NCBI GenBank assembly: GCA_017461065.1
Contig: JAFTZC010000035.1
Coordinates: forward strand, 1-52,353
Reading direction: 5' to 3'
From: Clostridia bacterium
Lineage (GTDB): Bacteria; Bacillota; Clostridia; Christensenellales; DTU072
Length of the DNA stretch: 52,353 bases
Shown: positions 15,725 to 24,879 of the stretch, in pieces
How positions within the stretch are numbered: position 1 is the first letter of the stretch
Layout: each line of letters opens with the position of its first letter
Notes under the pieces: model-generated
Told to the model about the DNA's origin: nothing
Seen by the model: the letters and a program-made list of their open reading frames with translations, nothing else
Databases searched by the model: none
Program-made: the position numbers and the translations under genes

Positions 15725-17656
15725 ATGATTATTACTTTAAGAGATGACAAGAAAGAATTCCCACAAGGCTCTACGCCTGCAGAAATAGCACGTTCCATAT
15801 CAGATGGATTGTTCCGTGCTTCATTGGTTGCAAAGGTTAACGACAAGGTTGTCGGCATGTATGAGCCTATCACCGAAGATGCAACAGTAGAGTTTTTGAC
15901 CTTTGATACCGAAGAGGGAAAGAAGGCTTATCGTCACAGTTGCTCACACGTATTGGCACAAGCCGTAAAAAGAATTTACCCAACCGTAAAGGTTGCAATC
16001 GGCCCTGCGATTGAAAATGGTTTCTACTATGATTTCGACTTCATTACTCCCATTAATACGGATAGCGTTCCTGCTATCGAAGCAGAAATGAAGAAAATCA
16101 TCAAGGAAAACATTCCAATCGTAAGAGAAGAAGTTAGCCGTGATTACGCTCTCAACTTCTTTGCAGAACAAGGTGAAATCTACAAGGTTGAACTTATCCA
16201 AGACCTACCCGAAGACGCAACCATCACTATGTATAGACAAGGCGACTTCGTAGACCTTTGCGCCGGTCCACACATCCCTTCTACGGGCTATATTAAGGCG
16301 TTTAAGCTCACTTCTATTGCCGGTGCGTATTGGAGAGGGGACGAGCATAACAAGGTGCTCACTCGCGTATATGGTACTGCATTCAATAACAAGACTGCAC
16401 TTCAAGAATATCTTCAAGCTATGGAAGAAGCGAAGCAACGCGACCACAATAAGCTTGGTAGAGAAATGGGTATCTTTATGACCGAAGAAAGCATTGGTCA
16501 AGGTCTACCACTTCTTATGCCAAAGGGCGCAAAGCTATTCCAAATTCTCAATAGATTTGTTGAAGACGAAGAAGAAAGAAGGGGCTACGTGCGCACCAAG
16601 ACCCCGTATATGGCAAAATCCGATCTTTACAAGATTTCAGGTCACTGGGATCACTATCAAGACGGAATGTTTATTTTCGGCGACGAAGAAAAGGACAAGG
16701 AAGTATTTGCACTTCGTCCTATGACTTGCCCGTTCCAATATATGATTTACAAGAACGGTCTCAAGTCGTATAGAGATTTACCAATTCGTTATGGTGAAAC
16801 TTCAACCTTGTTCCGTAACGAAGCAAGTGGCGAAATGCACGGTCTTATTCGCGTAAGACAATTTACCATTTCTGAAGGCCACTTGGTATGCACTCCATCT
16901 CAACTTGAGCAAGAGTTCAAGGGTTGTCTTGACCTTGCAATGTATATGCTCAAGACAGTTGGCCTTGACGGAGACGTAAGCTATCGCTTCTCCAAGTGGG
17001 ATCCAAACAACACCGCAAAGTACATCAATGACCCTGCAAAGTGGGAGCACGCTGAAGCAGAAATGCAAAAGATTTTGGATAACATCGGTCTAAAGTACTC
17101 GATTGGTATCGACGAAGCTGCATTCTACGGACCAAAGCTTGATATCCAAATCCGCAACGTATACGGCAAGGAAGATACCTTGATTACCATTCAAGTTGAT
17201 ATGTTCTTGTCAGAGCGTTTTGATATGACTTACGTTGATGAAAACGGCGAAAAGGTATATCCATATATTATCCATAGAACGTCAATCGGTTGCTATGAAA
17301 GAACTATGGCTCTACTAATTGAAAAGTACAAGGGTGCGTTCCCCGTATGGATGGCTCCTGAACAAGTAAGAGTTATGAGCCTAACTGATAGAACCGAAAA
17401 CGAAGCAAATGCTATCCGTGATCAACTAAGATATGCAGGTATCCGCGCTGAAAGCGACGTTCGCTCCGAAAAGATCGGTTACAAGATTAGAGCTGCTCAA
17501 CTTGATAAGATACCTTATATGCTCATTATCGGCGACAAGGAAAAGGAAGCAGGCGTAGTTGCAGTTCGCTCAAGGAAGGACGGCGATTTGGGTACTATGA
17601 CCTACGAAGAGTTCCTACAAAAGATTAAAAAAGAAGTTGACGATAAGGTTCTATAA
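15725..17656 (+). CDS. thrS: Threonine-tRNA ligase
   Basis: A 643-residue class II aminoacyl-tRNA synthetase of normal length. An N-terminal TGS domain (about 1-62) is followed by the editing domain with H-S-C-S-H-V-L-A-Q-A-V and D-L-C-A-G-P-H, then the catalytic core with M-T-C-P-F-Q-Y (zinc ligand Cys), R-Q-F-T-I-S-E-G-H and motif 3 G-C-Y-E-R-T-M-A-L, and a C-terminal anticodon-binding domain (V-x-V-M-S-L-T-D-R). It charges tRNA-Thr. The upstream gap is only 46 bp, too short for a T-box. It holds a small CCACC/GGTGG hairpin (15690-15703). A terminator and then the infC operon follow, as thrS and infC are often neighbours. Confidence 0.98.
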   Translation: MIITLRDDKKEFPQGSTPAEIARSISDGLFRASLVAKVNDKVVGMYEPITEDATVEFLTFDTEEGKKAYRHSCSHVLAQAVKRIYPTVKVAIGPAIENGFYYDFDFITPINTDSVPAIEAEMKKIIKENIPIVREEVSRDYALNFFAEQGEIYKVELIQDLPEDATITMYRQGDFVDLCAGPHIPSTGYIKAFKLTSIAGAYWRGDEHNKVLTRVYGTAFNNKTALQEYLQAMEEAKQRDHNKLGREMGIFMTEESIGQGLPLLMPKGAKLFQILNRFVEDEEERRGYVRTKTPYMAKSDLYKISGHWDHYQDGMFIFGDEEKDKEVFALRPMTCPFQYMIYKNGLKSYRDLPIRYGETSTLFRNEASGEMHGLIRVRQFTISEGHLVCTPSQLEQEFKGCLDLAMYMLKTVGLDGDVSYRFSKWDPNNTAKYINDPAKWEHAEAEMQKILDNIGLKYSIGIDEAAFYGPKLDIQIRNVYGKEDTLITIQVDMFLSERFDMTYVDENGEKVYPYIIHRTSIGCYERTMALLIEKYKGAFPVWMAPEQVRVMSLTDRTENEANAIRDQLRYAGIRAESDVRSEKIGYKIRAAQLDKIPYMLIIGDKEKEAGVVAVRSRKDGDLGTMTYEEFLQKIKKEVDDKVL

Positions 17657-17671
17657 TCAATGAGTTAATAT

Positions 17672-17704
17672 ATTTTGGCGCAAATTAAATTTTTGCGCCA
17701 AAAT
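17672..17704. terminator. Terminator after thrS
   Basis: ATTTTGGCGCAAA (17672-17684) pairs with TTTGCGCCAAAAT (17692-17704) around a 7-nt loop. The stem is symmetrical and flanked by A/T, so it may act in both directions. Confidence 0.75.
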
Positions 17705-17706
17705 AA

Positions 17707-17735
17707 TTGACATAATATTTAATATAGTTTAGAAT
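17707..17735 (+). promoter_or_regulatory. Promoter of the infC-rpmI-rplT operon
   Basis: TTGACA (17707-17712), 17 bp and TAGAAT (17730-17735): 11 of 12 consensus positions. It begins three bases after the thrS terminator. Confidence 0.85.
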
Positions 17736-17931
17736 AGACGCAGTAAAGAAGAAGTAATTCTCACCGTAAGCATTGGTTAAACGGTCAAACAAGTTTATTT
17801 AATTATATAGCTACGCATTAGCGTAATATATAAGCTTGTGGTGGGAAGTGCTTACGCGCTTCTTTTTTTACGTGTATATATAATGTTCGCACGTGTGCGT
17901 TACGTATATAGAAGGATAGGAGGACACACTT
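17736..17931 (+). promoter_or_regulatory. Structured L20-type leader of the infC operon
   Basis: About 190 nt of untranslated leader lie between the promoter and infC. It contains a long stem around TACGC (17812-17816) and GCGTA (17821-17825) with flanking TTATAT/ATATAA pairs, a Rho-independent terminator (17845-17869), and a CGCAC/GTGCG hairpin before the ribosome-binding site AGGAGG (17918-17923). This layout matches the autoregulatory leader in low-GC Gram-positives, where ribosomal protein bL20 binds the leader and promotes premature termination. The RNA class is inferred from position and structure. Confidence 0.7.
17845..17869 (+). terminator. Attenuator in the infC leader
   Basis: GAAGTGC (17845-17851) pairs with GCGCTTC (17856-17862, one G-U pair) around TTAC, directly followed by seven T (17863-17869). 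It lies 60 bp before infC inside the leader, so it should abort transcription when not prevented. Confidence 0.85.
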
Positions 17932-18450
17932 ATTTTTAAAGAATTATTGATTAACTCGGCAATCAAAGTGCCGGAAGTAAGGTTGATTGATATGGATGGC
18001 TCAATGGTTGGCGTTGTTTCCATCGCACAAGCTCAGAAGATGGCTGATGAAAGAAATCTTGACTTAGTCCTTTTCTCACCACAAGCCGTTCCACCTGTTT
18101 GCAAAATTCTTGATTATGGCAAATATCGTTTTGACCAAATCAAAAAGGAAAAACAGGATAAAAAGAAGGCTACCGTACTAAAACTCAAAGAAGTACAACT
18201 AAGCCAAACTATTGATATCGGTGATATCAAAACTAAAGCAAAAAACACTCGCAGTTTTATCCAAGAAGGTTGCAAGGTTAAGGTAACCATTCGTATGAGA
18301 GGTCGCCAAAACGCCCACCCCGAACTTTCAATGGAAATGATGAGCAAGTTCTTCGAAATCGTATCCGACGTTGCAGTCAAGGAAAAAGAACCTGTACTTG
18401 AAGGCAGAAACGTAACGATGATGCTTGCACCAATACCTACAAAAAAATAA
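17932..18450 (+). CDS. infC: Translation initiation factor IF-3, with an AUU start
   Basis: IF-3 binds the 30S subunit, keeps subunits apart and checks start-codon pairing. The protein reads FKELLINSAIKVPEVRLIDMDG at its N-terminus and ends G-R-N-V-T-M-M-L-A-P-like, normal for about 172 residues. No ATG, GTG or well-placed TTG exists; an in-frame TTG at 17947 lies 23 nt from the ribosome-binding site. An ATT at 17932 lies 8 nt after a perfect AGGAGG (17918-17923). AUU is the known start of infC in several bacteria, where it allows IF-3 to repress its own translation, so I place the start there. rpmI and rplT follow in the same operon. Confidence 0.95.
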   Translation: MFKELLINSAIKVPEVRLIDMDGSMVGVVSIAQAQKMADERNLDLVLFSPQAVPPVCKILDYGKYRFDQIKKEKQDKKKATVLKLKEVQLSQTIDIGDIKTKAKNTRSFIQEGCKVKVTIRMRGRQNAHPELSMEMMSKFFEIVSDVAVKEKEPVLEGRNVTMMLAPIPTKK

Positions 18451-18474
18451 AATATCCAAGTAAGGAGAATAGAT

Positions 18475-18675
18475 ATGCCTAAACAAAAAACTCATAGCGC
18501 ATCAAAGAAGCGCTTCAGATTTACAGCAAGCGGTTTGCTTAAGAGAAACAAGCAAAACAAGAACCACATTCTTAACAAGAAGACCCGTAAACGTAAAAGA
18601 AACCTTCGTCAAGGCGGATACGTCAACGAAACCCAAGCTAAGACCATTAGCAATATGATTTACGGACAAAAGTAG
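18475..18675 (+). CDS. rpmI: Large ribosomal subunit protein bL35
   Basis: A 66-residue, highly basic protein beginning MPKQKTHSASKKRF, the bL35 signature, with H-x-L-N-K-K-T-R-K-R-K-R-N-L-R. It is a 50S structural protein. AAGGAG precedes the ATG. It sits between infC and rplT in the conserved order and is under the same leader. Confidence 0.97.
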   Translation: MPKQKTHSASKKRFRFTASGLLKRNKQNKNHILNKKTRKRKRNLRQGGYVNETQAKTISNMIYGQK

Positions 18676-18690
18676 TAGGAGGGCACGGTA

Positions 18691-19047
18691 ATGAGAATTA
18701 AGAGAGCTGTTACTGCATTAAAGAAAAAGAGAAAAATAATGAAGCAAGCCAAAGGTTACTTTGGTGCTAAGAGTAAGCTTTATCGCGTAGCTCGTGAAGC
18801 TGTTATGAAGTCAGGCCAATACGCATACGTTGGCAGAAGACTTAAGAAGAGAGATTTCAGAAGACTTTGGATCGCTCGTATCAACGCAGCTGCAAGACTT
18901 AACAACATTTCTTACTCACGTCTTATGCACGGCCTAAAGGTTGCAGGTATCGATCTCAACCGTAAGGTTCTTGCAGACATCGCTGTTAACGATGCAGCAG
19001 CATTCACCGCTCTTTGCGAGCAAGCTAAGGCTGCTATCAACGCATAG
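18691..19047 (+). CDS. rplT: Large ribosomal subunit protein bL20
   Basis: A 118-residue basic protein: [30 protein letters not shown]-like N-terminal extension, then [24 protein letters not shown], and a globular RNA-binding C-terminus with [10 protein letters not shown]. It is needed for early 50S assembly and, in this type of operon, represses its own synthesis through the leader upstream of infC. AGGAGG-like GGAGGG precedes the start. Confidence 0.98.
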   Translation: MRIKRAVTALKKKRKIMKQAKGYFGAKSKLYRVAREAVMKSGQYAYVGRRLKKRDFRRLWIARINAAARLNNISYSRLMHGLKVAGIDLNRKVLADIAVNDAAAFTALCEQAKAAINA

Positions 19048-19053
19048 TTAATT

Positions 19054-19077
19054 TGAGCCTTCAGTACTGAAGGCTCA
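19054..19077 (+). terminator. Terminator-like hairpin after rplT that also holds a GAAGG motif
   Basis: TGAGCCTTCAG (19054-19064) and CTGAAGGCTCA (19067-19077) pair perfectly around TA. The tail TTTGTTAAATTT is only moderately T-rich. The 3' arm contains GAAGG (19069-19073), 5 nt before a TTG (19079) that is in frame with the next gene. Confidence 0.65.
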
Positions 19078-19090
19078 TTTGTTAAATTTA

Positions 19091-19843
19091 ATGAAAATTA
19101 TAACTTCTTCACAAAACGATAATATCAAGCTAATTCGTAGCTTGAGCGACAAAAAGGCGAGGGCTAAGCACTCGCTATTTATCGTTGAAGGGGTAAACCT
19201 AATCAGCGATATGCCGTTAGGTTATGCAAAAGAACTATATATAGCGGAGTCAAAGCAAAAGTCACTTATGCCCATAGCCGAAAAGCTTGGCATCGAGCCG
19301 ACGATTGTCACCGACTTCGTTTTTGATAAACTCAGCGATACCGTTACTTCGCAAGGAATCATAGCACTATGTCCTTTGCCCCAAAAAAAGGAGATAAAGG
19401 GAGACGTAGTTATGGTGCTTGACGGCATTTCGGATGCCGGTAATTTAGGTACGATAATTAGGACGGCAGTTGCTATGGGGATTGAAGATTTTATCTCCAT
19501 CAACTCTGCCGACGCCTATTCACCCAAAGTAGTTCGCTCTACGATGGGTGGGGTTTATTATGCCAATATAGTTCCTTTTTCTTACGCGGGCGCGTGCGAC
19601 GCGTTAAATAATTATAAAGTAGCCATTTTAGATATGGGCGGTGAAAGCGTATACGATTTTGCTCCTACCACGCCTCTTGCTTTGGTCATTGGCAGTGAAG
19701 CCCACGGCGTAAGCAAAGAAATGCGTGAAAGAGCAGACAAAGTGCTGGCAATACCTATGTATAGTGGCAAAATTGAAAGCTTAAACGCTGCAATAAGCGC
19801 ATCAATCGTAATGAGCGCTGTTGTAGATAAACTTAAAAAATAG
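19091..19843 (+). CDS. TrmH/SpoU-family RNA methyltransferase (23S rRNA type)
   Basis: A 250-residue SPOUT methyltransferase that transfers a methyl group from S-adenosylmethionine to a ribose 2'-OH, probably in 23S rRNA. An N-terminal substrate-binding domain (K-K-A-R[10 protein letters not shown]) precedes the knotted catalytic domain with [32 protein letters not shown] and I-P-M-x-G-x-I-E-S-L-N-A-A. ATG 19091 gives the family-typical start (MKIITSSQN). A TTG at 19079 has better Shine-Dalgarno spacing and cannot be excluded. A SpoU-type gene often follows rplT in Firmicutes. The exact target base is not predictable. Confidence 0.9.
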   Translation: MKIITSSQNDNIKLIRSLSDKKARAKHSLFIVEGVNLISDMPLGYAKELYIAESKQKSLMPIAEKLGIEPTIVTDFVFDKLSDTVTSQGIIALCPLPQKKEIKGDVVMVLDGISDAGNLGTIIRTAVAMGIEDFISINSADAYSPKVVRSTMGGVYYANIVPFSYAGACDALNNYKVAILDMGGESVYDFAPTTPLALVIGSEAHGVSKEMRERADKVLAIPMYSGKIESLNAAISASIVMSAVVDKLKK

Positions 19844-19866
19844 TAATATACACCGAGGAGGTCAAT

Positions 19867-20601
19867 ATGTCCGGACATTCCAAATGGGCAAATATTAAAA
19901 TTAAGAAAGGTAAGACCGATGCTGCAAGAGGTAGTATTTTTACCAAAATCGGCAGAGAAATAGCAGTTGCAGTTAAAGCTGGCGGACCGGATCCGGCACT
20001 AAACAGCAAGCTTCGTGACGTTATTGCAAAGGCAAAGCAAAACAATATGCCTAACGATACCATCAATCGTTCAATCAAAAAGGCAAGTGGTGAGCTTGGT
20101 GCAGTTAACTACGAAGAAATGACTTACGAAGGTTACGGCGCAGGCGGTGTTGCAGTTATCGTTGAAACCCTAACCGACAACAAGAATCGTACTGCAGGTG
20201 ACGTAAGACACCTATTCGACAAATACGGCGGTTCACTTGGTCAAACCGGTTGCGTATCGTTTATGTTCAAGAAGAAAGGCGTTATTATTGCCGAAAAGAA
20301 TATGGATGAAGACGAACTTATGATGCTCGCTCTCGATGCAGGCGCAGAAGATATCGAAGCAAGTGACGACGTTTTCGAAATTTATACCACGACTTCAGAT
20401 TTGTATACCGTATCCGAAGCTCTCAAGGCAAACGGCGTAAGCGTTCTTTCAGCACAAGCAGATATGATTCCCGACAACGAAGTTGATCCTGAAGGTCACC
20501 TTGCAAGCGTTGAAAAGATGATTGGACTTCTTGAAGAATTGGACGACGTACAAAACGTATATCACAACGCAATTCTGCCCGAAGTAGAAGAAGAGGAATA
20601 A
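19867..20601 (+). CDS. yebC: YebC/PmpR/TACO1 family protein
   Basis: A 244-residue protein with the YebC hallmark [11 protein letters not shown]-x-K-K, then R-G[10 protein letters not shown], A-K[16 protein letters not shown], and E-G-Y-G-x-G-G-V-A-V-I-V-E. Members have been described as transcriptional regulators and, more recently, as ribosome-associated factors that relieve stalling on proline-rich stretches, as the mitochondrial TACO1 does. Strong GGAGG at about 19857-19861. It sits upstream of proA with a 3-bp gap. Confidence 0.95.
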   Translation: MSGHSKWANIKIKKGKTDAARGSIFTKIGREIAVAVKAGGPDPALNSKLRDVIAKAKQNNMPNDTINRSIKKASGELGAVNYEEMTYEGYGAGGVAVIVETLTDNKNRTAGDVRHLFDKYGGSLGQTGCVSFMFKKKGVIIAEKNMDEDELMMLALDAGAEDIEASDDVFEIYTTTSDLYTVSEALKANGVSVLSAQADMIPDNEVDPEGHLASVEKMIGLLEELDDVQNVYHNAILPEVEEEE

Positions 20602-20604
20602 AAA

Positions 20605-21846
20605 ATGTTAGTAAAAGAGATTTGCGAGCGTACTAAACTTCAAGCTAATACTTTTGCAGGCGTATCTACCGAGATAAAGAACAACGTTCTTTTGCGTGCA
20701 AAGGAAATTATGCTTGCAAGCAAGGATGCAATCCTTGAAGCTAACCTTCTCGATATAGAAAAGGCAAAGCAAAACGGCAGGAACGCTGCATTTATCGATA
20801 GACTTGCACTAAACGATCAACGAATTGCACTAATGGCAGAAGGCCTTGACGCTATCGTTGCTTTACCCGATCCCGTTGGCGAAGTCGTTGAAGAATACAC
20901 TTTACCTAACGGCCTTATGGTTAAGCGTGTACGCGCACCACTCGGCGTTATCGGCATCATTTTTGAAGCACGTCCAAACGTTTCAATAGATGCAGCCGCT
21001 CTTTGTATCAAGAGTGGTAATGGCGTAATCTTGCGCGGTAGTCGTGAAAGCGTCAACAGCGTTGGCAAGTTGGTAGGTTGCATCAAGACCGCTCTTGAAG
21101 AAAATGGATTGAGCGCCGACTTGGTTGGTTTAATCGAAAGTCAAGATAGAGAAGCTACCGCTGAAATGCTACGCGAAAACAAGTATATCGACGTGGTAAT
21201 CCCACGTGGCGGCGAAGGCTTAAAGAAAGTCGTGCTTGCAAATGCAACTATGCCCGTTATAGCATCGGCAGGTGGCAACTGTCATATTTACGTTGCCCCA
21301 AGCGCCGACCTTGAAATGGCAATTCCAATCATATTGAACGCTAAAACTCAAAGACCTTCGACTTGTAACGCTCTCGAAACGTTGCTCGTTGATAAAAAGG
21401 TTGCAAAGTTTGTTCCCGTCGTTTGCGAAGCACTCAAAAAGGCTAACGTTACGCTCAACGGCACGGACGAAATCAAGGCTTTGTATGATGACGTTAATCT
21501 CGTCGGCGAAGACGAATTTGCTCGCGAGTATGACGATATGATTATCAAAATCAAACTCATTGATGGTCTTGATAACGCAATTGCACATATCAATAAGTAC
21601 GGCACCAATCATAGCGATTGTATTTTGACGAATGATAGCTGTGAAGCAGAAAAGTTCACCAAGCAAGTAGATAGTTCGGCAGTATATATAAATACGTCTA
21701 CGCGTTTTACCGATGGCTTTGAGCTTGGCTTAGGTGCAGAAATGGGTATTAGTACACAAAAACTCCACGTCCGCGGACCTATCGGTTTAAAGGAACTAAC
21801 GAGTGTTAAATATATCGTTAAAGGTAACGGACAACTTAGAAAATAA
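20605..21846 (+). CDS. proA: Glutamate-5-semialdehyde dehydrogenase (gamma-glutamyl phosphate reductase)
   Basis: A 413-residue aldehyde-dehydrogenase-fold enzyme that reduces gamma-glutamyl phosphate to glutamate 5-semialdehyde with NADPH, the second step of proline synthesis. Visible marks are G-V-I-G-I-I-F-E-A-R-P-N-V, C-I-K-S-G-N-G-V-I-L-R-G, V-I-P-R-G-G-E-G-L, the catalytic-Cys loop Q-R-P-S-T-C-N-A-L-E-T-L, and the C-terminal R-F-T-D-G-x-E-L-G-L-G-A-E-x-G-I-S-T-Q-K. Length is normal. The partner kinase proB is not in the window; pfkA follows after 10 bp. Confidence 0.97.
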   Translation: MLVKEICERTKLQANTFAGVSTEIKNNVLLRAKEIMLASKDAILEANLLDIEKAKQNGRNAAFIDRLALNDQRIALMAEGLDAIVALPDPVGEVVEEYTLPNGLMVKRVRAPLGVIGIIFEARPNVSIDAAALCIKSGNGVILRGSRESVNSVGKLVGCIKTALEENGLSADLVGLIESQDREATAEMLRENKYIDVVIPRGGEGLKKVVLANATMPVIASAGGNCHIYVAPSADLEMAIPIILNAKTQRPSTCNALETLLVDKKVAKFVPVVCEALKKANVTLNGTDEIKALYDDVNLVGEDEFAREYDDMIIKIKLIDGLDNAIAHINKYGTNHSDCILTNDSCEAEKFTKQVDSSAVYINTSTRFTDGFELGLGAEMGISTQKLHVRGPIGLKELTSVKYIVKGNGQLRK

Positions 21847-21856
21847 GGAGACTTAA

Positions 21857-22822
21857 ATGAGAAAAATCGCAGTACTTACAAGTGGTGGAGATGCTCCCGG
21901 AATGAACGCTGCCATTAGAGGCGTGGTTCGTTGCGCTTGCAGTAGGGGTATGGAAGTATACGGCATTGAACGTGGCTATCAAGGCCTAATCAACGGCAAT
22001 CTATACCGTATGGACAGTCGTTCCGTATCCGACACCGTTCAAAAAGGCGGTACCATTCTTAAAACGGCAAGATGCCCCGAGTTCAATACCGAAGAAGGTA
22101 TCAAAAAGGGCGCTGACGTTTTGAATGCTTACGGCATAGAAGGTCTTGTAGTAATCGGTGGTGACGGCTCGTTTAGAGGTATGCGAGATCTTTCCAACAA
22201 GCACGGCATAATCTGTATGGGTATCCCCGGTACCATTGATAACGACCTTGGCTACACCGATTATACTCTTGGATTCGATACTGCTGTTAATACGGTGCTT
22301 GACGCTATGAACAAGATTAGAGATACTATGACTTCTCACGACCGTGCTTGCATTATTGAAGTAATGGGTAGGCATTGTGGTGATATAGCACTCTACTCAG
22401 GTATCGCAGGCGGTGCTGAAAGCATCATCGTTCCCGAGCTTCCCTTTGACGTTGACGAAATGTGCAATAAGATGAAAAAGAACATCATCAAAGGTAAGGT
22501 ATCGGATATTATCGTACTTGCTGAAGGCGTAGGAAGCTGTCTTGACCTTAAAAAAGAAATCACCGAGCGCACCGGTATTACCGTAAGAACGGTTAAACTC
22601 GGCTACATTCAACGCGGTGGCACTCCTTCGATGCAAGATAGAGTTCTTGCTGCACGTTGTGCCGACAGAGCCGTTGAACTTTTATATAACGATAGCAAAG
22701 AGTCAAGGGTAATTGGTATCAAACGTAACAAAATCATCGATTTACCCATCGACGAAGCATTAGAAACTAAAAAAGTATTTAATAAAGAGATGCTTGAAGT
22801 TGCATCTCGACTTGCACACTAA
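21857..22822 (+). CDS. pfkA: ATP-dependent 6-phosphofructokinase
   Basis: A 321-residue glycolytic enzyme phosphorylating fructose 6-phosphate. The ATP-type signature is clear: an N-terminal TSGGDAPGMNA loop, V-V-I-G-G-D-G-S-F-R-G (Gly after the Asp admits ATP), the catalytic loop P-G-T-I-D-N-D, and M-G-R-H-C-G-D-I-A. Length and C-terminal R-V-L-G/Q-R-G-G-T-P-S-like region fit bacterial PfkA. A PPi-dependent paralogue is encoded directly downstream, which is unusual as a tandem. Confidence 0.97.
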   Translation: MRKIAVLTSGGDAPGMNAAIRGVVRCACSRGMEVYGIERGYQGLINGNLYRMDSRSVSDTVQKGGTILKTARCPEFNTEEGIKKGADVLNAYGIEGLVVIGGDGSFRGMRDLSNKHGIICMGIPGTIDNDLGYTDYTLGFDTAVNTVLDAMNKIRDTMTSHDRACIIEVMGRHCGDIALYSGIAGGAESIIVPELPFDVDEMCNKMKKNIIKGKVSDIIVLAEGVGSCLDLKKEITERTGITVRTVKLGYIQRGGTPSMQDRVLAARCADRAVELLYNDSKESRVIGIKRNKIIDLPIDEALETKKVFNKEMLEVASRLAH

Positions 22823-22859
22823 TAATCACTAATAATAATTCACTAAAGGAGATTTTACT

Positions 22860-24110
22860 ATGAAAAATTTGGTAGGCGCATGTATGTTCGGTCAATCAGG
22901 TGGACCAACTTCAGTTATTAACGCAAGTGCAGCCGGTGTATTTATCGAAGCTCTAGAGCAAAAGAACATCACTGCAGTTTATGGCGCAGCTCACGGTATC
23001 AAAGGTATTCTTGAAGAAGATTTTTACGATATCGGCGAAGAAAACAGAGAAGAACTTCTTCTTCTAAAGAACACCCCTTCATCAAGCTTAGGCTCAGTTA
23101 GATATAAACTCAAAGACGCATCAGTTGACGAAACCGATTATAAGAGAATTCTTGAAGTTTTCAAGAAGTACAACGTACGTTATTTCTTCTATAACGGCGG
23201 TAACGATTCTATGGATACTTGTAACAAGATTAGTAAATATCTACTAAAGAGCGGTTATGAATGCAACATCATCGGTGTTCCAAAGACCATCGATAACGAC
23301 CTATACGGCACCGACCACTGCCCCGGCTACGGCAGCGCAGCTAAGTACGTTGCAACCACTCTTATGGAGCTAAATCTTGACGCAAAAGTATACGACAAGG
23401 GTCAAGTAGCAGTTGTTGAAATTATGGGAAGAAACGCAGGTTGGCTAACCGCTGCTGCATCTCTTGCAAACTACAAGGGCCTCGGCGCAGACCTTATTTA
23501 TCTACCCGAACTTCCCTTCTCAGTTGAAAAGTTCGTTGCTGACGTTAAGGCAGTTATGGACAAGAACAACGGCAAATGTATCGCTTGCGTATCCGAAGGT
23601 ATCCGTGATAAGGACGGCAACTTTATCGTTGAAACTCTTTCTGCAGCAAAGGCAAAGGACGGCTTCGGTCACACCCAACTCGGTGGCTTAGCAGCTCAAC
23701 TTGCTGACCTTATCAACCAAAAGTTTGGCGTAAAGGTTCGTGGTATCGAATTTAACCTTATGCAACGTTGTGGCGCACATCTTGCATCTGGCACCGACAT
23801 CGAAGAAGCATTCAACGCAGGCCGTACCGCAGTTAAGGCTGCTTGCGAAGGCGAAACCGATAAGATGGTTGTATTCGAACGTGATATGAGTAGCGGTTCT
23901 TATAAGTGCATCTACAAGCTTATGCCCGTTGAATTTGCAGCTAACACTGAAAAGAAGGTTCCACTTGAATGGATTAATGCAGATGGCACCGGTCTAACTC
24001 AAGATTACGTAGAATATGCTCTACCACTTATCCAAGGTGCAAGCAATTCTCCTCTTGAAGACGGTCTACCAAGATTTGCAAATCTCAAGAAGGTTAGCGC
24101 TAAGAAATAG
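22860..24110 (+). CDS. Pyrophosphate-dependent phosphofructokinase
   Basis: A 416-residue phosphofructokinase of the PPi-type group. The Gly loop is GQSGGPTSVINAS, the donor site is Y-N-G-G-N-D-S-M-D-T (Asp replaces the Gly that admits ATP in PfkA), and the catalytic loop is P-K-T-I-D-N-D (Lys replaces Gly). These two changes define pyrophosphate users. The reaction is reversible, so the enzyme serves glycolysis and gluconeogenesis and saves ATP. AAAGGAG precedes the ATG. With pfkA upstream (37-bp gap) the cell can select between ATP and PPi as phosphoryl donor. Donor specificity is inferred from these motifs. Confidence 0.93.
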   Translation: MKNLVGACMFGQSGGPTSVINASAAGVFIEALEQKNITAVYGAAHGIKGILEEDFYDIGEENREELLLLKNTPSSSLGSVRYKLKDASVDETDYKRILEVFKKYNVRYFFYNGGNDSMDTCNKISKYLLKSGYECNIIGVPKTIDNDLYGTDHCPGYGSAAKYVATTLMELNLDAKVYDKGQVAVVEIMGRNAGWLTAAASLANYKGLGADLIYLPELPFSVEKFVADVKAVMDKNNGKCIACVSEGIRDKDGNFIVETLSAAKAKDGFGHTQLGGLAAQLADLINQKFGVKVRGIEFNLMQRCGAHLASGTDIEEAFNAGRTAVKAACEGETDKMVVFERDMSSGSYKCIYKLMPVEFAANTEKKVPLEWINADGTGLTQDYVEYALPLIQGASNSPLEDGLPRFANLKKVSAKK

Positions 24111-24114
24111 TTAA

Positions 24115-24879
24115 ATGGCAAAACTTAGGCTCAGCAAAAAAGCGATTGCAATAATAATTGTAGTTGCCGTAATAGTCGTTGCAGTAGGGTGTTTTGGTGC
24201 GACCTATGGTATACTCCATCGCAAGCTCAAAACGCCTGATGCAAAGGTTGTCAGCGTAATCGCTGAGCCTTCTTATACCATAGAGATTGGATGGAAAAAG
24301 GTAAGTGGCGCAAAAACCTATACCGTGGAGTATAAGTATGAGCTATATCCCGACGTTGTGCATACGGCAAGCGGATTAGCGGATACTTCCTTGACGATAA
24401 AGATGATAAAGGGTAATCTCCAATTTAGAATTAAATCGGTAGGGGATTACGCATCCAATACGTCGGATTTTAGCGAGTGGCAAAATTACAAAGTGGAACC
24501 ACTCACTTTAGATGCCTTCCGCGGGTTCAACTTCAAATTGGTTGAGGGCGAAGGGTATCAAATCGATATGGACACTTTCTATCCCATAACTTACGTTTAT
24601 AAGGGCAATACCTATGCCGTAAATTACTACGAAATCGACGCTCTAAATGCCGATGAGCTTAGGGGCGAAGACGAACTTCAACCACAAGCCGTATCGCTTA
24701 CGCAGTTGACGAACGGACTATCGTTCAAGCTGCCGAGCGGAAGCGGTGTATGGAATTTTTACGTTCGTCCGGTACTATACGTAGAAGTTAACGGAGTAAA
24801 GGATTACACCCAAGCGGAAGGGCTCTATGAATTATACGATGAAAATATATCTTACACGGTAGTTCAACTAATAGTATGA
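24115..24879 (+). CDS. Membrane-anchored protein with a fibronectin type III-like domain
   Basis: A 254-residue protein. After a basic start (MAKLRLSKK) residues 10-32 form one transmembrane or signal-anchor helix. Residues 38-125 read as an FN3-like domain (P-D-A-K-V-V-S-V, I-E-I-G-W-K-K-V-S-G-A-K-T-Y-T-V-E-Y, then F-R-I-K-S-V-G-D). The C-terminal half is beta-rich without a known motif. No function can be given. It begins 5 bp after the PPi-phosphofructokinase and its TGA overlaps the typA ATG (ATGA), so it belongs to that transcription unit. Confidence 0.75.
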   Translation: MAKLRLSKKAIAIIIVVAVIVVAVGCFGATYGILHRKLKTPDAKVVSVIAEPSYTIEIGWKKVSGAKTYTVEYKYELYPDVVHTASGLADTSLTIKMIKGNLQFRIKSVGDYASNTSDFSEWQNYKVEPLTLDAFRGFNFKLVEGEGYQIDMDTFYPITYVYKGNTYAVNYYEIDALNADELRGEDELQPQAVSLTQLTNGLSFKLPSGSGVWNFYVRPVLYVEVNGVKDYTQAEGLYELYDENISYTVVQLIV

